Assembly (NCBI GenBank): GCA_003153555.1
Contig: PLZS01000101.1
Location: 1-64,000, forward strand
Direction of reading: 5' to 3'
Origin: Candidatus Melainabacteria bacterium
GTDB lineage: Bacteria > Cyanobacteriota > Vampirovibrionia > Obscuribacterales > Obscuribacteraceae
DNA: 64,000 nt
In this document: in pieces, positions 30,397 to 39,516 of the stretch
How positions within the stretch are numbered: position 1 is the stretch's first letter
How the letters are laid out: every line of letters begins with the position of its first letter
Position numbers and translations under genes: made by a program
Notes under the pieces: generated by a model
What the model saw: the letters and a program-made list of their open reading frames with translations, nothing else
Told to the model about the DNA's origin: nothing
Databases searched by the model: none

Positions 30397-31638
30397 ATGC
30401 TCGATTTTATAGAACCAGCCAGTTCAGACCTTATTGTCAAAGCTACCCAAACCCTATGGCCAGCATATGCTAAAGCTATTGGGAGACATCTGTATCTGCA
30501 GGTTTCGGAAGAAGTTTTGAGCACTTTTCAATCGCTTAAGGGACAGCCCTTGCTGATCTGCGCGAACCACTCAGCGCACGAAGACCCAGCCGTTCTCTTT
30601 ATTTTATCGACTTTGGTTTCTCAGCAATTTCGATTTTTGGCAGCGAGAGAGAGTTTTGGTGCAAAAAATACCTGGTACGCAAAATGGCTTCAAAAGATAG
30701 GTTGCTACTCAGTGGAAAGGGGAGTAGCAGACAGTCATGCTTTCAAAGCAACGCGAAATCTTCTGATTCAAGGAGCCAACAAGATTGTCGTCTTCCCGGA
30801 AGGAGAAGTAACTCATCAGAACAATTACCTTATTGAGTTTGAAAACGGACCTGAACACATCGGCTTGTCAGCTCAGGAGGATTTGAAAAAGAGTAACAGC
30901 GAGCAACACGTTTTTATCATTCCCCTCGCCCTGACCTATAAGTATTTAATTGACGTGAGACCAAAATTGACTGAGGCGATCGTCGGCATCGAAGCAGCGC
31001 TAGGATACGAGGAGAAGTCCACCAACTCTCTGAAGCAGCGAATTCAAAAGGCATTTTCTGCCATGCTTATTAAGCTTGAGGCCGAACACAATTGTTCGCC
31101 AACACCTGAGACAAACTTCGAAGACAGAATCAACTCGTTGCGTGAACACTTAATTTCCGAAACAGAATCATTTCTGCAAGTTGAACTACCGAAAGATCTG
31201 CCGCAAGTACACAAAATACATATATTGAAAAACAAATTCGCAGAGAAAAGCTGGTGTCACGAGGAAAAACCTAAGTATGTTCACTTTCACTGTCGACAAT
31301 GTCCGACAGAAACAGAGCAGCTTTATTACAGGCAACTCAAGCAAGCCACCAACTTCCTGGCGCTAGGCAATCATAGTTTCGACCACGACCTAACGCAAGA
31401 AGAAGCAGCGGAACTGCTCAGCATTCTGGAGCACCAAGTCCTGGGAAAGGTATTACTGAGGCGTCCCGAGACAATATTGATCGGTGCAGCGTCAGCAATG
31501 AACCTAGACGAATTTAGCACGCTCTATGAGAATGACAGAAAGAGCGGCATCCAAGCAGTCAAATTGGAACTGGGGCAGAGGCTGAAGCAAAGGCTCCTTG
31601 AGCTGGAAAAAAGTCAAGAAGTATTTCTTGTTAGTTGA
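30397..31638 (+). CDS. PlsC-like 1-acyl-glycerol-3-phosphate acyltransferase domain protein
   Basis: LLICANHSAHEDPAVLF (NHxxxxD), VVFPEGEVTHQ. Confidence 0.78.
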   Translation: MLDFIEPASSDLIVKATQTLWPAYAKAIGRHLYLQVSEEVLSTFQSLKGQPLLICANHSAHEDPAVLFILSTLVSQQFRFLAARESFGAKNTWYAKWLQKIGCYSVERGVADSHAFKATRNLLIQGANKIVVFPEGEVTHQNNYLIEFENGPEHIGLSAQEDLKKSNSEQHVFIIPLALTYKYLIDVRPKLTEAIVGIEAALGYEEKSTNSLKQRIQKAFSAMLIKLEAEHNCSPTPETNFEDRINSLREHLISETESFLQVELPKDLPQVHKIHILKNKFAEKSWCHEEKPKYVHFHCRQCPTETEQLYYRQLKQATNFLALGNHSFDHDLTQEEAAELLSILEHQVLGKVLLRRPETILIGAASAMNLDEFSTLYENDRKSGIQAVKLELGQRLKQRLLELEKSQEVFLVS

Positions 31639-31895
31639 CAGAAGACACGAACAACTGGAAATTCCTGAATCGGGTGAAAGCGCCAATCAGCAGCGACGAA
31701 AAATGGATTGATCTGCGAAAGAAGTCTCTGCTGGACGTGATACAACATTTTGGTGCAGGTCATAGTCACTGAATACGGTGGCGTAGAGACGTAGAGATTC
31801 GAAGACGCAAATGCTAACAAAGATTGCCTGAATCAGGAAAGCCGCAGGCTTATGACCCGCGGCTCTTACCAGTTACTCTTATTGACTGAACGCGA

Positions 31896-32435
31896 TTACT
31901 TCGAAGCTACAGCGCCGACAAGTTCGCTATGCACTGTTGATGTTTCCGCTTTGTTATTGTCGAGGATTGCTTTGGCGCGCTCGACTTCTTCACGAGTTCC
32001 GTGAGCAATAACGAGGAATTTATCAGCTTTCAGAGCAGTCTCATACTTGAGCACACTATCTTTCGGGATACCAGCCCCAACGAGGGCTGCGCCAAATGCA
32101 CTCACACCACCGACTACAGCAGCTGTTTCAAGGGCTCCTATTAGCCAACTGACAATTGGTCCACCAATCATTACTGGGCCGATACCTGGAATGAACAGAA
32201 AAGCCGATCCGAAAACCAAACCCCAAATCCATCCCCAGAAGGCCCCAGCTTTTCCCCAATTTGCGACTTTGTCGCCAAGGTTATAATATCCAACCACCTG
32301 TTCTTCAGTGTGGTAATCCTTTCCAACAATGCTCAGCTTCTTCATGTCGAAGCCTGATTTTTGAAGTTCCTTAACAGCCTCTTCGGCTCCGGTATGGTTT
32401 GTGAAAACCGCTACCACGGACTCATTCTCTGCCAT
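31896..32435 (-). CDS. General stress protein 17M/DUF1269-like membrane protein
   Basis: VVAVFTNHTGAEEAVKELQKSGFDMKKLSIVGKDYHTEEQVVGYYNLGDKVANWGKAGAFWGWIWGLVFGSAFLFIPGIGP. Confidence 0.75.
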   Translation of the reverse strand: MAENESVVAVFTNHTGAEEAVKELQKSGFDMKKLSIVGKDYHTEEQVVGYYNLGDKVANWGKAGAFWGWIWGLVFGSAFLFIPGIGPVMIGGPIVSWLIGALETAAVVGGVSAFGAALVGAGIPKDSVLKYETALKADKFLVIAHGTREEVERAKAILDNNKAETSTVHSELVGAVASK

Positions 32436-32878
32436 AATTCATTTCCTCAAATTTCTGAACGCAACTTATTTACTTCTCGACGGCTACTGATGAAGAGAAG
32501 GGTTCTAACGGATGCCTTAGTGCGGCGATTTTACCACCATAGGCAAGATCAGGCTAAAAATTCGATCAATTTCTTTAGTTCTCGATGTGAAACATCCGGC
32601 GTTCCTATTGCAAATCGAGCGGATGTCCATCGCCCAAATTTTCAACAACATAGTATGTTCGACTCTTCTCTTTAGTATCAACCGATCGGCGGATTGATAT
32701 TCCTCAATTCAAGTTTTAAAGCAGCGTATTGTTTATTTCGCCATAGTCGTCAAATCAGCTGTGATCATTATTCATTTAGCTGAGAATAAAAAGTTGTTGA
32801 AAGAAAATCCGTAATCCAGACTTTATGCAGAGGAATTATTACAATGGTAGGCTCCCGCGGCATCACTAGGAATTACTG

Positions 32879-33649
32879 ATGGAAACAGCGTCCCCAACAA
32901 TATTGATTTTCACAGACGGCGCATGCACAGGCAATCCTGGACCAGGTGGATGGGCGAGTATAGTCTCATTGCCTGATGGAACCGTTCACGAACTGGGTGG
33001 TGGCAACCCAGCGACAACTAACAATCGCATGGAAATGGCAGCTGCGATCCGAGCGCTAGCAATGCTGGAGCTTACAGAGGCAAACAAGATCATTCTCTAC
33101 ACCGACTCAACTTATCTAATTCGTGGTATCACTCAGTGGATTTGGGGTTGGCGCTCGCGTGGATGGAAGAGCGCCGAAGGAAAAGATGTAGCAAATCGGG
33201 ACCTGTGGGAAGAGCTATTAAGACAAGTGACAAGACTCAAACCTTCTGCCCTCGAATGGAAGTATGTCCGCGGACACGCGGGTTATCCAGGAAACGAACG
33301 CTGTGATGAAATAGCAGTATCGTTCGCAAAGTTCAAACCCGAGCCACTATATGTTGGACCGCTCGATGGCTACTTTGTGGATTTAAATGATTTACCTGAT
33401 GAACAGGCGTTACCTGAACCGAAAAAAGCTGGGGTTAAAAGCAGCAGCAGCGGATCGAAAACCGCTTCAGGTCCAGTCACTTATTTAAGCTACCACGGCG
33501 GCATCGTAGAGCGGCATTCAACATGGGCAGAGTGCGAACGGCGAGTTAAAGGGCAATCAAACGCGAAGTTCAAGAAGATCAAATCGGTACAAGAGGAAAG
33601 AGAAACTTTGACCGGTTGGGGATTAGACGGAAAGTCCATTATCAATTGA
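32879..33649 (+). CDS. rnhA: Ribonuclease HI with C-terminal viroplasmin-like domain
   Basis: FTDGACTGNPGPGGWASIV, ATTNNRMEMAAAIRAL, YTDSTYLIRGI, VRGHAGYPGNERCDEIA; C-term YLSYHGGIVERHSTWAECERRVKGQSNAKFKKIKS. Confidence 0.92.
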   Translation: METASPTILIFTDGACTGNPGPGGWASIVSLPDGTVHELGGGNPATTNNRMEMAAAIRALAMLELTEANKIILYTDSTYLIRGITQWIWGWRSRGWKSAEGKDVANRDLWEELLRQVTRLKPSALEWKYVRGHAGYPGNERCDEIAVSFAKFKPEPLYVGPLDGYFVDLNDLPDEQALPEPKKAGVKSSSSGSKTASGPVTYLSYHGGIVERHSTWAECERRVKGQSNAKFKKIKSVQEERETLTGWGLDGKSIIN

Positions 33650-34249
33650 TCCGAGCATCAAATAAGATAGCTCGTCGCCGAATTCCTTTCTTGGGGATCT
33701 CGTGCTGTTTTAAATGTTTGCCTCAGCAATGCGAACACCATCCATGACATCACCAGGTTGCCAACAGACACGAGTTTAAATTTATCAGCCTGTCAAATCA
33801 ACTCTTGCAAAATGCTGGTTAAGTTTTCTGGCAATGCGTCTGTTTTACACTCATGTCCGATGTTTGCAATGATGACTCGACCAGACATGATTTGGTATTT
33901 TGCGCAGTATATTGCCGATCGAGAAAAACAAAAACTGGGCGTGCGACCAATAGTAAAAGTAAGAGCCCTGGAATCTCTAAACCTTCGACCGGTCCAAGAT
34001 TTTATAGATCCTTCAGTCGATCTAGCTGCCCAAAAGGATAGCGGGATAATGCCACCAACCTGGATCGTTCCCATTCAACCACTGATTTCACCTAATAATA
34101 ATAAATGAACCAGCCCCGACTCCATCGGGCGAGCGCCGGTAGTAGTCAAGCCAATTAGTTACATCTTTTAGTCGGTTTGGCAAAAAGAAGGAACCGAATC
34201 GACATAGCTCCGTCCCTGCTAAAGAGAGATAATTTAGAGAGGGTCGTAA

Positions 34250-34660
34250 ATGAAACGAATCTTGGTTTTGTTAGGAATGTTCTTGTGTACGTTCAGCTTC
34301 AGCTTTGGACAGTCCGCATATGGGCAGACGACTGGTGAAATTGCCAAAGGTAACTGCACATCATGCGCCGCTTCATGCCAAAAGACAATTGACTATTGCA
34401 CCAAGAAAAAAGGTAAATACTCAGAAGCGAGTGTCATGAACTCGTTGAAAGATTGTATTACGGCGTGCAAAATGACTTCGGATTTTCTGAACCGAGGTTC
34501 CGTAGGACTGCAAGCTAAAACATGTGACTTGACCGTGCAAGCTTGTAATGAGTGCGCCAAGTCGATGGACAAATTCAAGACCGACAATACAATGCAAGCA
34601 TGTGCGAATGAGTGCAGAAAGTGCGTCGGCAATTGTCAGAAATTATCGACCAACAAATAA
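34250..34660 (+). CDS. Secreted Cys-rich four-helix-bundle (Csp/DUF326-like) protein
   Basis: Signal peptide MKRILVLLGMFLCTFSFSFGQSAYGQ; 13 Cys in the mature part, helical spacing CxxCxxxCxxxxxxC ... CxxxCxxCxxxC. Confidence 0.7.
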   Translation: MKRILVLLGMFLCTFSFSFGQSAYGQTTGEIAKGNCTSCAASCQKTIDYCTKKKGKYSEASVMNSLKDCITACKMTSDFLNRGSVGLQAKTCDLTVQACNECAKSMDKFKTDNTMQACANECRKCVGNCQKLSTNK

Positions 34661-34675
34661 ACGATTACTGATTTT

Positions 34676-34713
34676 CACGGAACTAGCAGACATGTGTGCC
34701 TGCTAGTTCCGTG
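34676..34713. terminator. Hairpin, 14-bp perfect arms CACGGAACTAGCAG / CTGCTAGTTCCGTG
   Basis: Inverted repeat 16 bp downstream of the 34250..34660 stop. Confidence 0.6.
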
Positions 34714-35007
34714 TCTTGTGGTCGAAATCTATCATCAGTGCCTTCGAGCGAAAACCGCGCCTCAGTAAAGAGACAAATCGAATCTGCTGCAGACTCGCTA
34801 GCGTTGAGTTAGTGAAAAGAAAACGACGTGTCTAATGAACAAGAGCTGGAGTGCTCATTATGGACACGTACCGAAACTTTGGCAGTCTATACCTGTTAGG
34901 TTCAAGTCGAGGGGACGAACATTGCCACCCTTGCACTCGATGGTGGTGAAGCCAAAAGTGGCATTGCCAGGGGCATCAGAAATCCCAAATTTCACGCTTC
35001 GCAATAT

Positions 35008-35748
35008 CTACCAGGACTGCTCTTCCCAATCGGTGAGTTCTGCTCGGTTAATCAATCCTCGACGGAATGCCAGATTGAGGGCGCGGCAACGATGGTTGTA
35101 TTCATCTTCATCGGAGGCGCCTTTGCTGGAAATTCCGAACTTCGTATAAAGACACTTCAGACGAGCCTGAACAGCTTTTTCAGTAATGTACAATCGCTTC
35201 GCCGTTGCCTTGTCAGTGAAGCCCAAGGCGATGCAGACAAGCACCTCAAACTCTGCTTCGGTCAATCCAGTTGCACCATTTTCGGTGCGGCGAATGATTC
35301 GTTGAATGCGTGGATGAATCCAACAATCGCCGCTGAGTACCGCTTTAGTGGCATCAATTACTTGCTGATCCGTTGAATCCTTTAAGACATAACCAAATGC
35401 GCCATCTGCAGGAACAAGTTTCCACAACTTCCGAACAAATATTTCGTCGGAATGATTAGAAAGAATGATGACGCCGGTATGTGGAAACTCTTTCAATATT
35501 TGCTCAGCAGACTTGATACCAGATAAGACCGGCATTTCGATGTCTAGAAAAACCACTGGTGGTCTGTGTTCCCGCACCAACTCAAGGGCCCTCTGCCCAT
35601 CCTGTGCTTCATAAATGGGAGCTAGATGCTCGAGATTTTTGCTCAGCAATTCTCTCAACCAAGTTCGCTCGCGGTCTTGATCGTCGGCAATTACAATTCC
35701 CACGATGGAGAACTCCATGATTTTTCTGGATGATACAGACTGAATCAC
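35008..35748 (-). CDS. NarL/LuxR-family response regulator
   Basis: IVIADDQDRERTWLRELL, VVFLDIEMPVLSG, ILSNH, VLKDS; GLTEAEFEVLVCIALGFTDKATAKRLYITEKAVQARL HTH. Confidence 0.9.
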   Translation of the reverse strand: MIQSVSSRKIMEFSIVGIVIADDQDRERTWLRELLSKNLEHLAPIYEAQDGQRALELVREHRPPVVFLDIEMPVLSGIKSAEQILKEFPHTGVIILSNHSDEIFVRKLWKLVPADGAFGYVLKDSTDQQVIDATKAVLSGDCWIHPRIQRIIRRTENGATGLTEAEFEVLVCIALGFTDKATAKRLYITEKAVQARLKCLYTKFGISSKGASDEDEYNHRCRALNLAFRRGLINRAELTDWEEQSW

Positions 35749-36362
35749 TATTGTAGCCTGTTTAGAATTTGCTTACTGATTTGCTTCAGCGTTGTGAAGA
35801 CACCAGGACCCGTTGAAGCTATGGACTCAAAGGATGTAATTTTCCCGTCTGGATTGAGATCATTTTCCATCATCTCCAAGTTCATCGCCGTGGATAGATC
35901 CCTTTTGTTGTACTGCAATACATAAGGTATGGATTCCAATGTCAATCCATAACTTGACAGATTCTCTTTCATATTCAGCAAGGATTCGATATTTTCATTG
36001 CGGCGAATGATGTCGGAATCAGCGACAAAGACAATTCCATCAGCGCCATTTAGAATCAGCCTGCGACTGGCGTTGTACTCAACCTGACCGGGCACGGTGT
36101 ACATCGAAAATCGGGTGGTAAAACCTTGCACTTTACCAAGGTCCAGTCCAAAATAATCGAAGAACAAGGTTCGCTCGGTTTCCGTCGCCAAGCTGATAAA
36201 ATCGCCCCTGGTTTCAGGAGACAGCTGACTGTAAATGAACTTCAAATTTGCGGTTTTGCCACCAAGACCGGTGCCATAGTAGACGATCTTGCAATTTATC
36301 TCTCGAGTCAATATGTTTATCATTGCCATTTTTAGAATCTTCCTGTAAACAGCCAAGGACAA
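35748..36362 (-). CDS. MglA-like small GTPase (Ras superfamily); start probably 36323-36329
   Basis: IVYYGTGLGGKTANLKFIY (P-loop), MYTVPGQVEYNASRRLIL (MglA-type G3), LQYNKRD (NKxD). Confidence 0.9.
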   Translation of the reverse strand: MSLAVYRKILKMAMINILTREINCKIVYYGTGLGGKTANLKFIYSQLSPETRGDFISLATETERTLFFDYFGLDLGKVQGFTTRFSMYTVPGQVEYNASRRLILNGADGIVFVADSDIIRRNENIESLLNMKENLSSYGLTLESIPYVLQYNKRDLSTAMNLEMMENDLNPDGKITSFESIASTGPGVFTTLKQISKQILNRLQ

Positions 36363-36413
36363 GTCCTCACCACCGGACAGGAAGTGTGAGTCTTGTTCTC
36401 AGCCTAGTATTGC

Positions 36414-36448
36414 ACCAGCTTGGCGGACAAAATGTCCGCCAAGCTGGT
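36414..36448. repeat. Perfect hairpin, 16-bp arms ACCAGCTTGGCGGACA / TGTCCGCCAAGCTGGT, 3-nt loop
   Basis: Read directly; sits between kinase stop (36504) and mglA-like start. Confidence 0.85.
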
Positions 36449-36503
36449 CATTTCGATACTACGATTATTTCACTCGAGATCAGATAGCGGAATGTGGTGC
36501 CTC

Positions 36504-38126
36504 TTAAGGATCACATAGGGTGCACCCTAAATCCGCTGGTTCAAAACAACGAAGCGAGATCGTGACTAAAGTTCCGCTCGCAAAAGAAACGGCATTTTCC
36601 CACGCAACTTTTGCACCGATTCCGCTCGCTCGCTCGCGAATGTTTTTCAATCCCCGCGACAGAGTATTGCCAGAACCTTGGATGCCTTTGCCATTGTCCT
36701 CAATACAAACCACCAATTGATCCGTAATTTGTTTCACCGTAACAAGCGCATGTGTTGCCTGGGAATGTTTTTCAATATTGTTTAAGGCTTCCTGAGTGAC
36801 TCGATAAATCGCGAATTTTGTTTCCTGAGAAATGTCGATTTGTTCGGGCAGTAGGTTCGAACAGACAGAAGTTTCGATCAGACTTGCTCTTCTAAACCTA
36901 TCGACAAGTGTTTGGATCGAAGCTATTAAGCCAGCCTCAGCTAACAGTCGCGGATGGAGCTCAGACATTATGCCAGTCACTCCAGCTGCGATTACTGCCA
37001 TTCGTGTATCCACATCATCAGTGATCAAATGATCACCATACTGATGGGCAAGAAAAACTATCTGTTTCAAGCGCGGCAAAATCAAATTATCGATATCATC
37101 AGATATTCTTTTACGCTCCGACTCAACGGCTAGATTTTCAAAGAGTGCACGATCTTGATTAATCAATCGAGCCCATTCTTCTTTTGCATGAATGAGGATG
37201 TTATCTAGCTCGACGAGTCTTGCTTGTGACAGGTCTCCTATCTCCTCGGGAGCGCTGTGCTGAGCCGTAAATGGATCCTCAGGGATTGAAATGATCAAGT
37301 CATATGGAAATTGATCGCGGATGCCGACAGCCCCTAACTCCATTTTCGCTCCCGCCAAGACACACCAAGATTCGAACGAATCGAAATCAGCTTTCTCGGA
37401 CGTTATCCACTCAGCAGAGGAAACTAATTTGTCGGCACATCTAACAGTAATAATGGTTCTGCCGTCGATGCGATTGTAGTTGACCATGAGTATGTCATTT
37501 TTTGATTCAGCGAACATTCGCAAGACAGCTTGCATGGCGCGATAGATACAAAGTTGCTGCAACCCTGAGAGTGCGCAGTCTTCAGTTTGTTCGAAAAACA
37601 GCACAAATCTTCCGCAAATGCGCACATATCTCTTGCAGATATTGTCTAGCGCTGCGACAAGCCCCAATTCTTCCAGATCCACGGGATGGAGTTCGCCAAG
37701 TAGATCCCTGAACGCCGCGATGGCGCTATGCACCTCATCAAGCAAGGCATTAACAACTATCTTTTCTTCTGATTGCATTGAGCGGATCAGTCTTGCTAAC
37801 AAAGGCAATATTTCATCGTGCAGGTCTTTAGCGACCCGGCGCCGTTCTTGCTCGACTGCTTTGAATTCGAAATCGAACTGAATAGTGCGCGCCTCTGTTG
37901 ACCAGCGTGTGCCCAAATCATGCACGCGAGCATTGACTGCGGAGCGATCATTTGTCGGTCCAGATTGATTCGACTGCTCAACTGTCGTAAATGGAACGCC
38001 TATTTTGGTCCGCACCAAGAGTGAAGAATACTCCAACCAAAGCTTCTTCATGGTGAGCAGTGATTGCAGTCGCGGCGGCAGTACAACCGCTGAAATCTGT
38101 TCACAGTGTAAGGGACGCTGTAGCAC
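36504..38126 (-). CDS. Sensor histidine kinase with tandem HisKA_3/HATPase modules
   Basis: Module 1 EQERRRVAKDLHDEILPLLARL...; module 2 ESERKRISDDIDNLILPRLKQI...YRVTQEALNNIEKHS...EDNGKGIQ...RGLKNIRERA. Confidence 0.85.
   Translation of the reverse strand: MLQRPLHCEQISAVVLPPRLQSLLTMKKLWLEYSSLLVRTKIGVPFTTVEQSNQSGPTNDRSAVNARVHDLGTRWSTEARTIQFDFEFKAVEQERRRVAKDLHDEILPLLARLIRSMQSEEKIVVNALLDEVHSAIAAFRDLLGELHPVDLEELGLVAALDNICKRYVRICGRFVLFFEQTEDCALSGLQQLCIYRAMQAVLRMFAESKNDILMVNYNRIDGRTIITVRCADKLVSSAEWITSEKADFDSFESWCVLAGAKMELGAVGIRDQFPYDLIISIPEDPFTAQHSAPEEIGDLSQARLVELDNILIHAKEEWARLINQDRALFENLAVESERKRISDDIDNLILPRLKQIVFLAHQYGDHLITDDVDTRMAVIAAGVTGIMSELHPRLLAEAGLIASIQTLVDRFRRASLIETSVCSNLLPEQIDISQETKFAIYRVTQEALNNIEKHSQATHALVTVKQITDQLVVCIEDNGKGIQGSGNTLSRGLKNIRERASGIGAKVAWENAVSFASGTLVTISLRCFEPADLGCTLCDP
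36516..36529. promoter_or_regulatory. Palindrome TAGGGTGCACCCTA (candidate operator upstream of mglA-like gene)
   Basis: Perfect 14-bp palindrome; 3' extension AAT shared with the copy at 38225. Confidence 0.55.
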
Positions 38127-38224
38127 GTCGCCTCCTAACTAAATTTTTCCCGACACGCCAATGCCTTACTTCGATTCTCTCACAACAATGCGGATGGTGT
38201 GATAGGAGGACTCAGAACTCGGAG

Positions 38225-38240
38225 TTAGGGTGAACCCTAA
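38225..38240. promoter_or_regulatory. Palindrome TTAGGGT-GA-ACCCTAA (candidate operator upstream of kinase gene)
   Basis: 7-2-7 inverted heptamers about 100 bp upstream of kinase start. Confidence 0.6.
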
Positions 38241-38266
38241 ATAGAATCCAAAGAATACAAAGAGTG

Positions 38267-38282
38267 ATATCGCATACGGTGC
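38267..38282 (-). repeat. Intergenic palindrome-family member (minus: GCAC CGTATGCG ATAT)
   Basis: See GCAC-N8-GTGC finding. Confidence 0.45.
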
Positions 38283-38491
38283 GAACGTGCACCTTGTTCA
38301 ATGCATCCACTCACGTCAATGTAAGATGAGAGAGCCCTTGCGACTAGGGCTGTTCGGTCCATTTCAACAGAAAAGGATTAGCTCAAGGTTAGTACTCGGT
38401 TAAACCTACTTGTTGGCTGGATCAACATGCAGCAGAGAAGACTATACTTTAATTATCCGAAGAGTCGCATTAGACCATCAAAGGAGCGAAC

Positions 38492-38983
38492 TTGGCTGAA
38501 CGCGTATCGGCGACTCTTCTAAACGCTTTCGGGTCTGTTATACAAGGACAGAGCGACAAGCTGGGTAAGTTCTTCTTCTTTGGGGGCGTAATCCTGCCTC
38601 TTCTGGCAGTTGTGTTCGAAACAACAACTCACTTCTGCGCCAGCCATTTCTTTGATCCATTTCCTTCTGCCAGTCACGTAGTTCTCTTTCTGCTGATTCC
38701 GTTCACCAATTTCCTGGCTTGGTCGACGCAACACAGAGATATGTCGCAGCACTACAGCTTCATGGCCCTGGCCACTGGCATGGCGGCAGGCATCGGCATC
38801 ATGTACAGCCTAATGTTCTTGCCCATTCTCGGGTTGTCGCTCGTTTTTGCCGTCGTTGGGGGATTCGGGCTGCTTGGGCTTGCTCCAATCTTGGCGCTGC
38901 CTTGCACTTTCAGAAGTGAAAAAAGAGTGTGCAAGCTCGCCCTACAGCGCAACCAGTTCATGATGCAAGAAAAGAAGATCTGA
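38492..38983 (+). CDS. Multi-TM N-terminal part of an exosortase-system protein (possible remnant)
   Basis: Four hydrophobic segments; immediately upstream of PEP-CTERM-like ORF and exosortase. Confidence 0.55.
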   Translation: MAERVSATLLNAFGSVIQGQSDKLGKFFFFGGVILPLLAVVFETTTHFCASHFFDPFPSASHVVLFLLIPFTNFLAWSTQHRDMSQHYSFMALATGMAAGIGIMYSLMFLPILGLSLVFAVVGGFGLLGLAPILALPCTFRSEKRVCKLALQRNQFMMQEKKI

Positions 38984-39516
38984 AGAACGCATTCAAATAC
39001 AGCAAACATCATGTTGTTCTCAACGACTTTATGATCAGTGCAGGTCCGCAAGAAATGCTTGAAGGGCTAAGCTACGGCAGCTCCCTAATCCGCGTGGCGA
39101 GATATGGATCAGTCGACTCGGATCTACAGAACCTTTTTAAGACATGGGAAGATCAAGAAAATTCGAAGCTCGCCGAGTACGCGCGATTCCCTGTTGATGA
39201 CGCGAAATCGATCACAGCTTGTTACTTGACCGATGCTAGTCTCGCTCAAATTAATGCCAATCAAGAGATTCTAACTCAACTCGAAATTGCAAAACCCGCA
39301 GAAAATGATCAAGCACAATTACTAGCACGCGACTATCATTTAGTTAGCCCAATCTCAAGTGCGATCGTCACCGAGGTTCCTTCGTACACAGAAATGACGG
39401 TGGCCACTGCTGTCTCACCGGAGGCGGACACCTGGCTTCTGCTAGTTGTCGCTGGCGGAATGATCTTTATGGGCATCTATACTCAAAGGCGCAAACCGAG
39501 GTCTTCTGCGGCATGA
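38929..39516 (+). CDS. PEP-CTERM-like sorted protein (C-terminal tripartite signal)
   Basis: C-terminus SPEADTWLLLVVAGGMIFMGIYTQRRKPRSSAA: PE motif, TM, basic tail; stop overlaps the exosortase start. Confidence 0.65.
   Translation: MQARPTAQPVHDARKEDLKNAFKYSKHHVVLNDFMISAGPQEMLEGLSYGSSLIRVARYGSVDSDLQNLFKTWEDQENSKLAEYARFPVDDAKSITACYLTDASLAQINANQEILTQLEIAKPAENDQAQLLARDYHLVSPISSAIVTEVPSYTEMTVATAVSPEADTWLLLVVAGGMIFMGIYTQRRKPRSSAA

Noticed and set aside
33758-34108. 116-aa ORF with RPDMIWYFAQYIADREKQ
   Set aside because: No recognisable domain or convincing RBS, heavily overlapped by antisense ORFs; left uncalled
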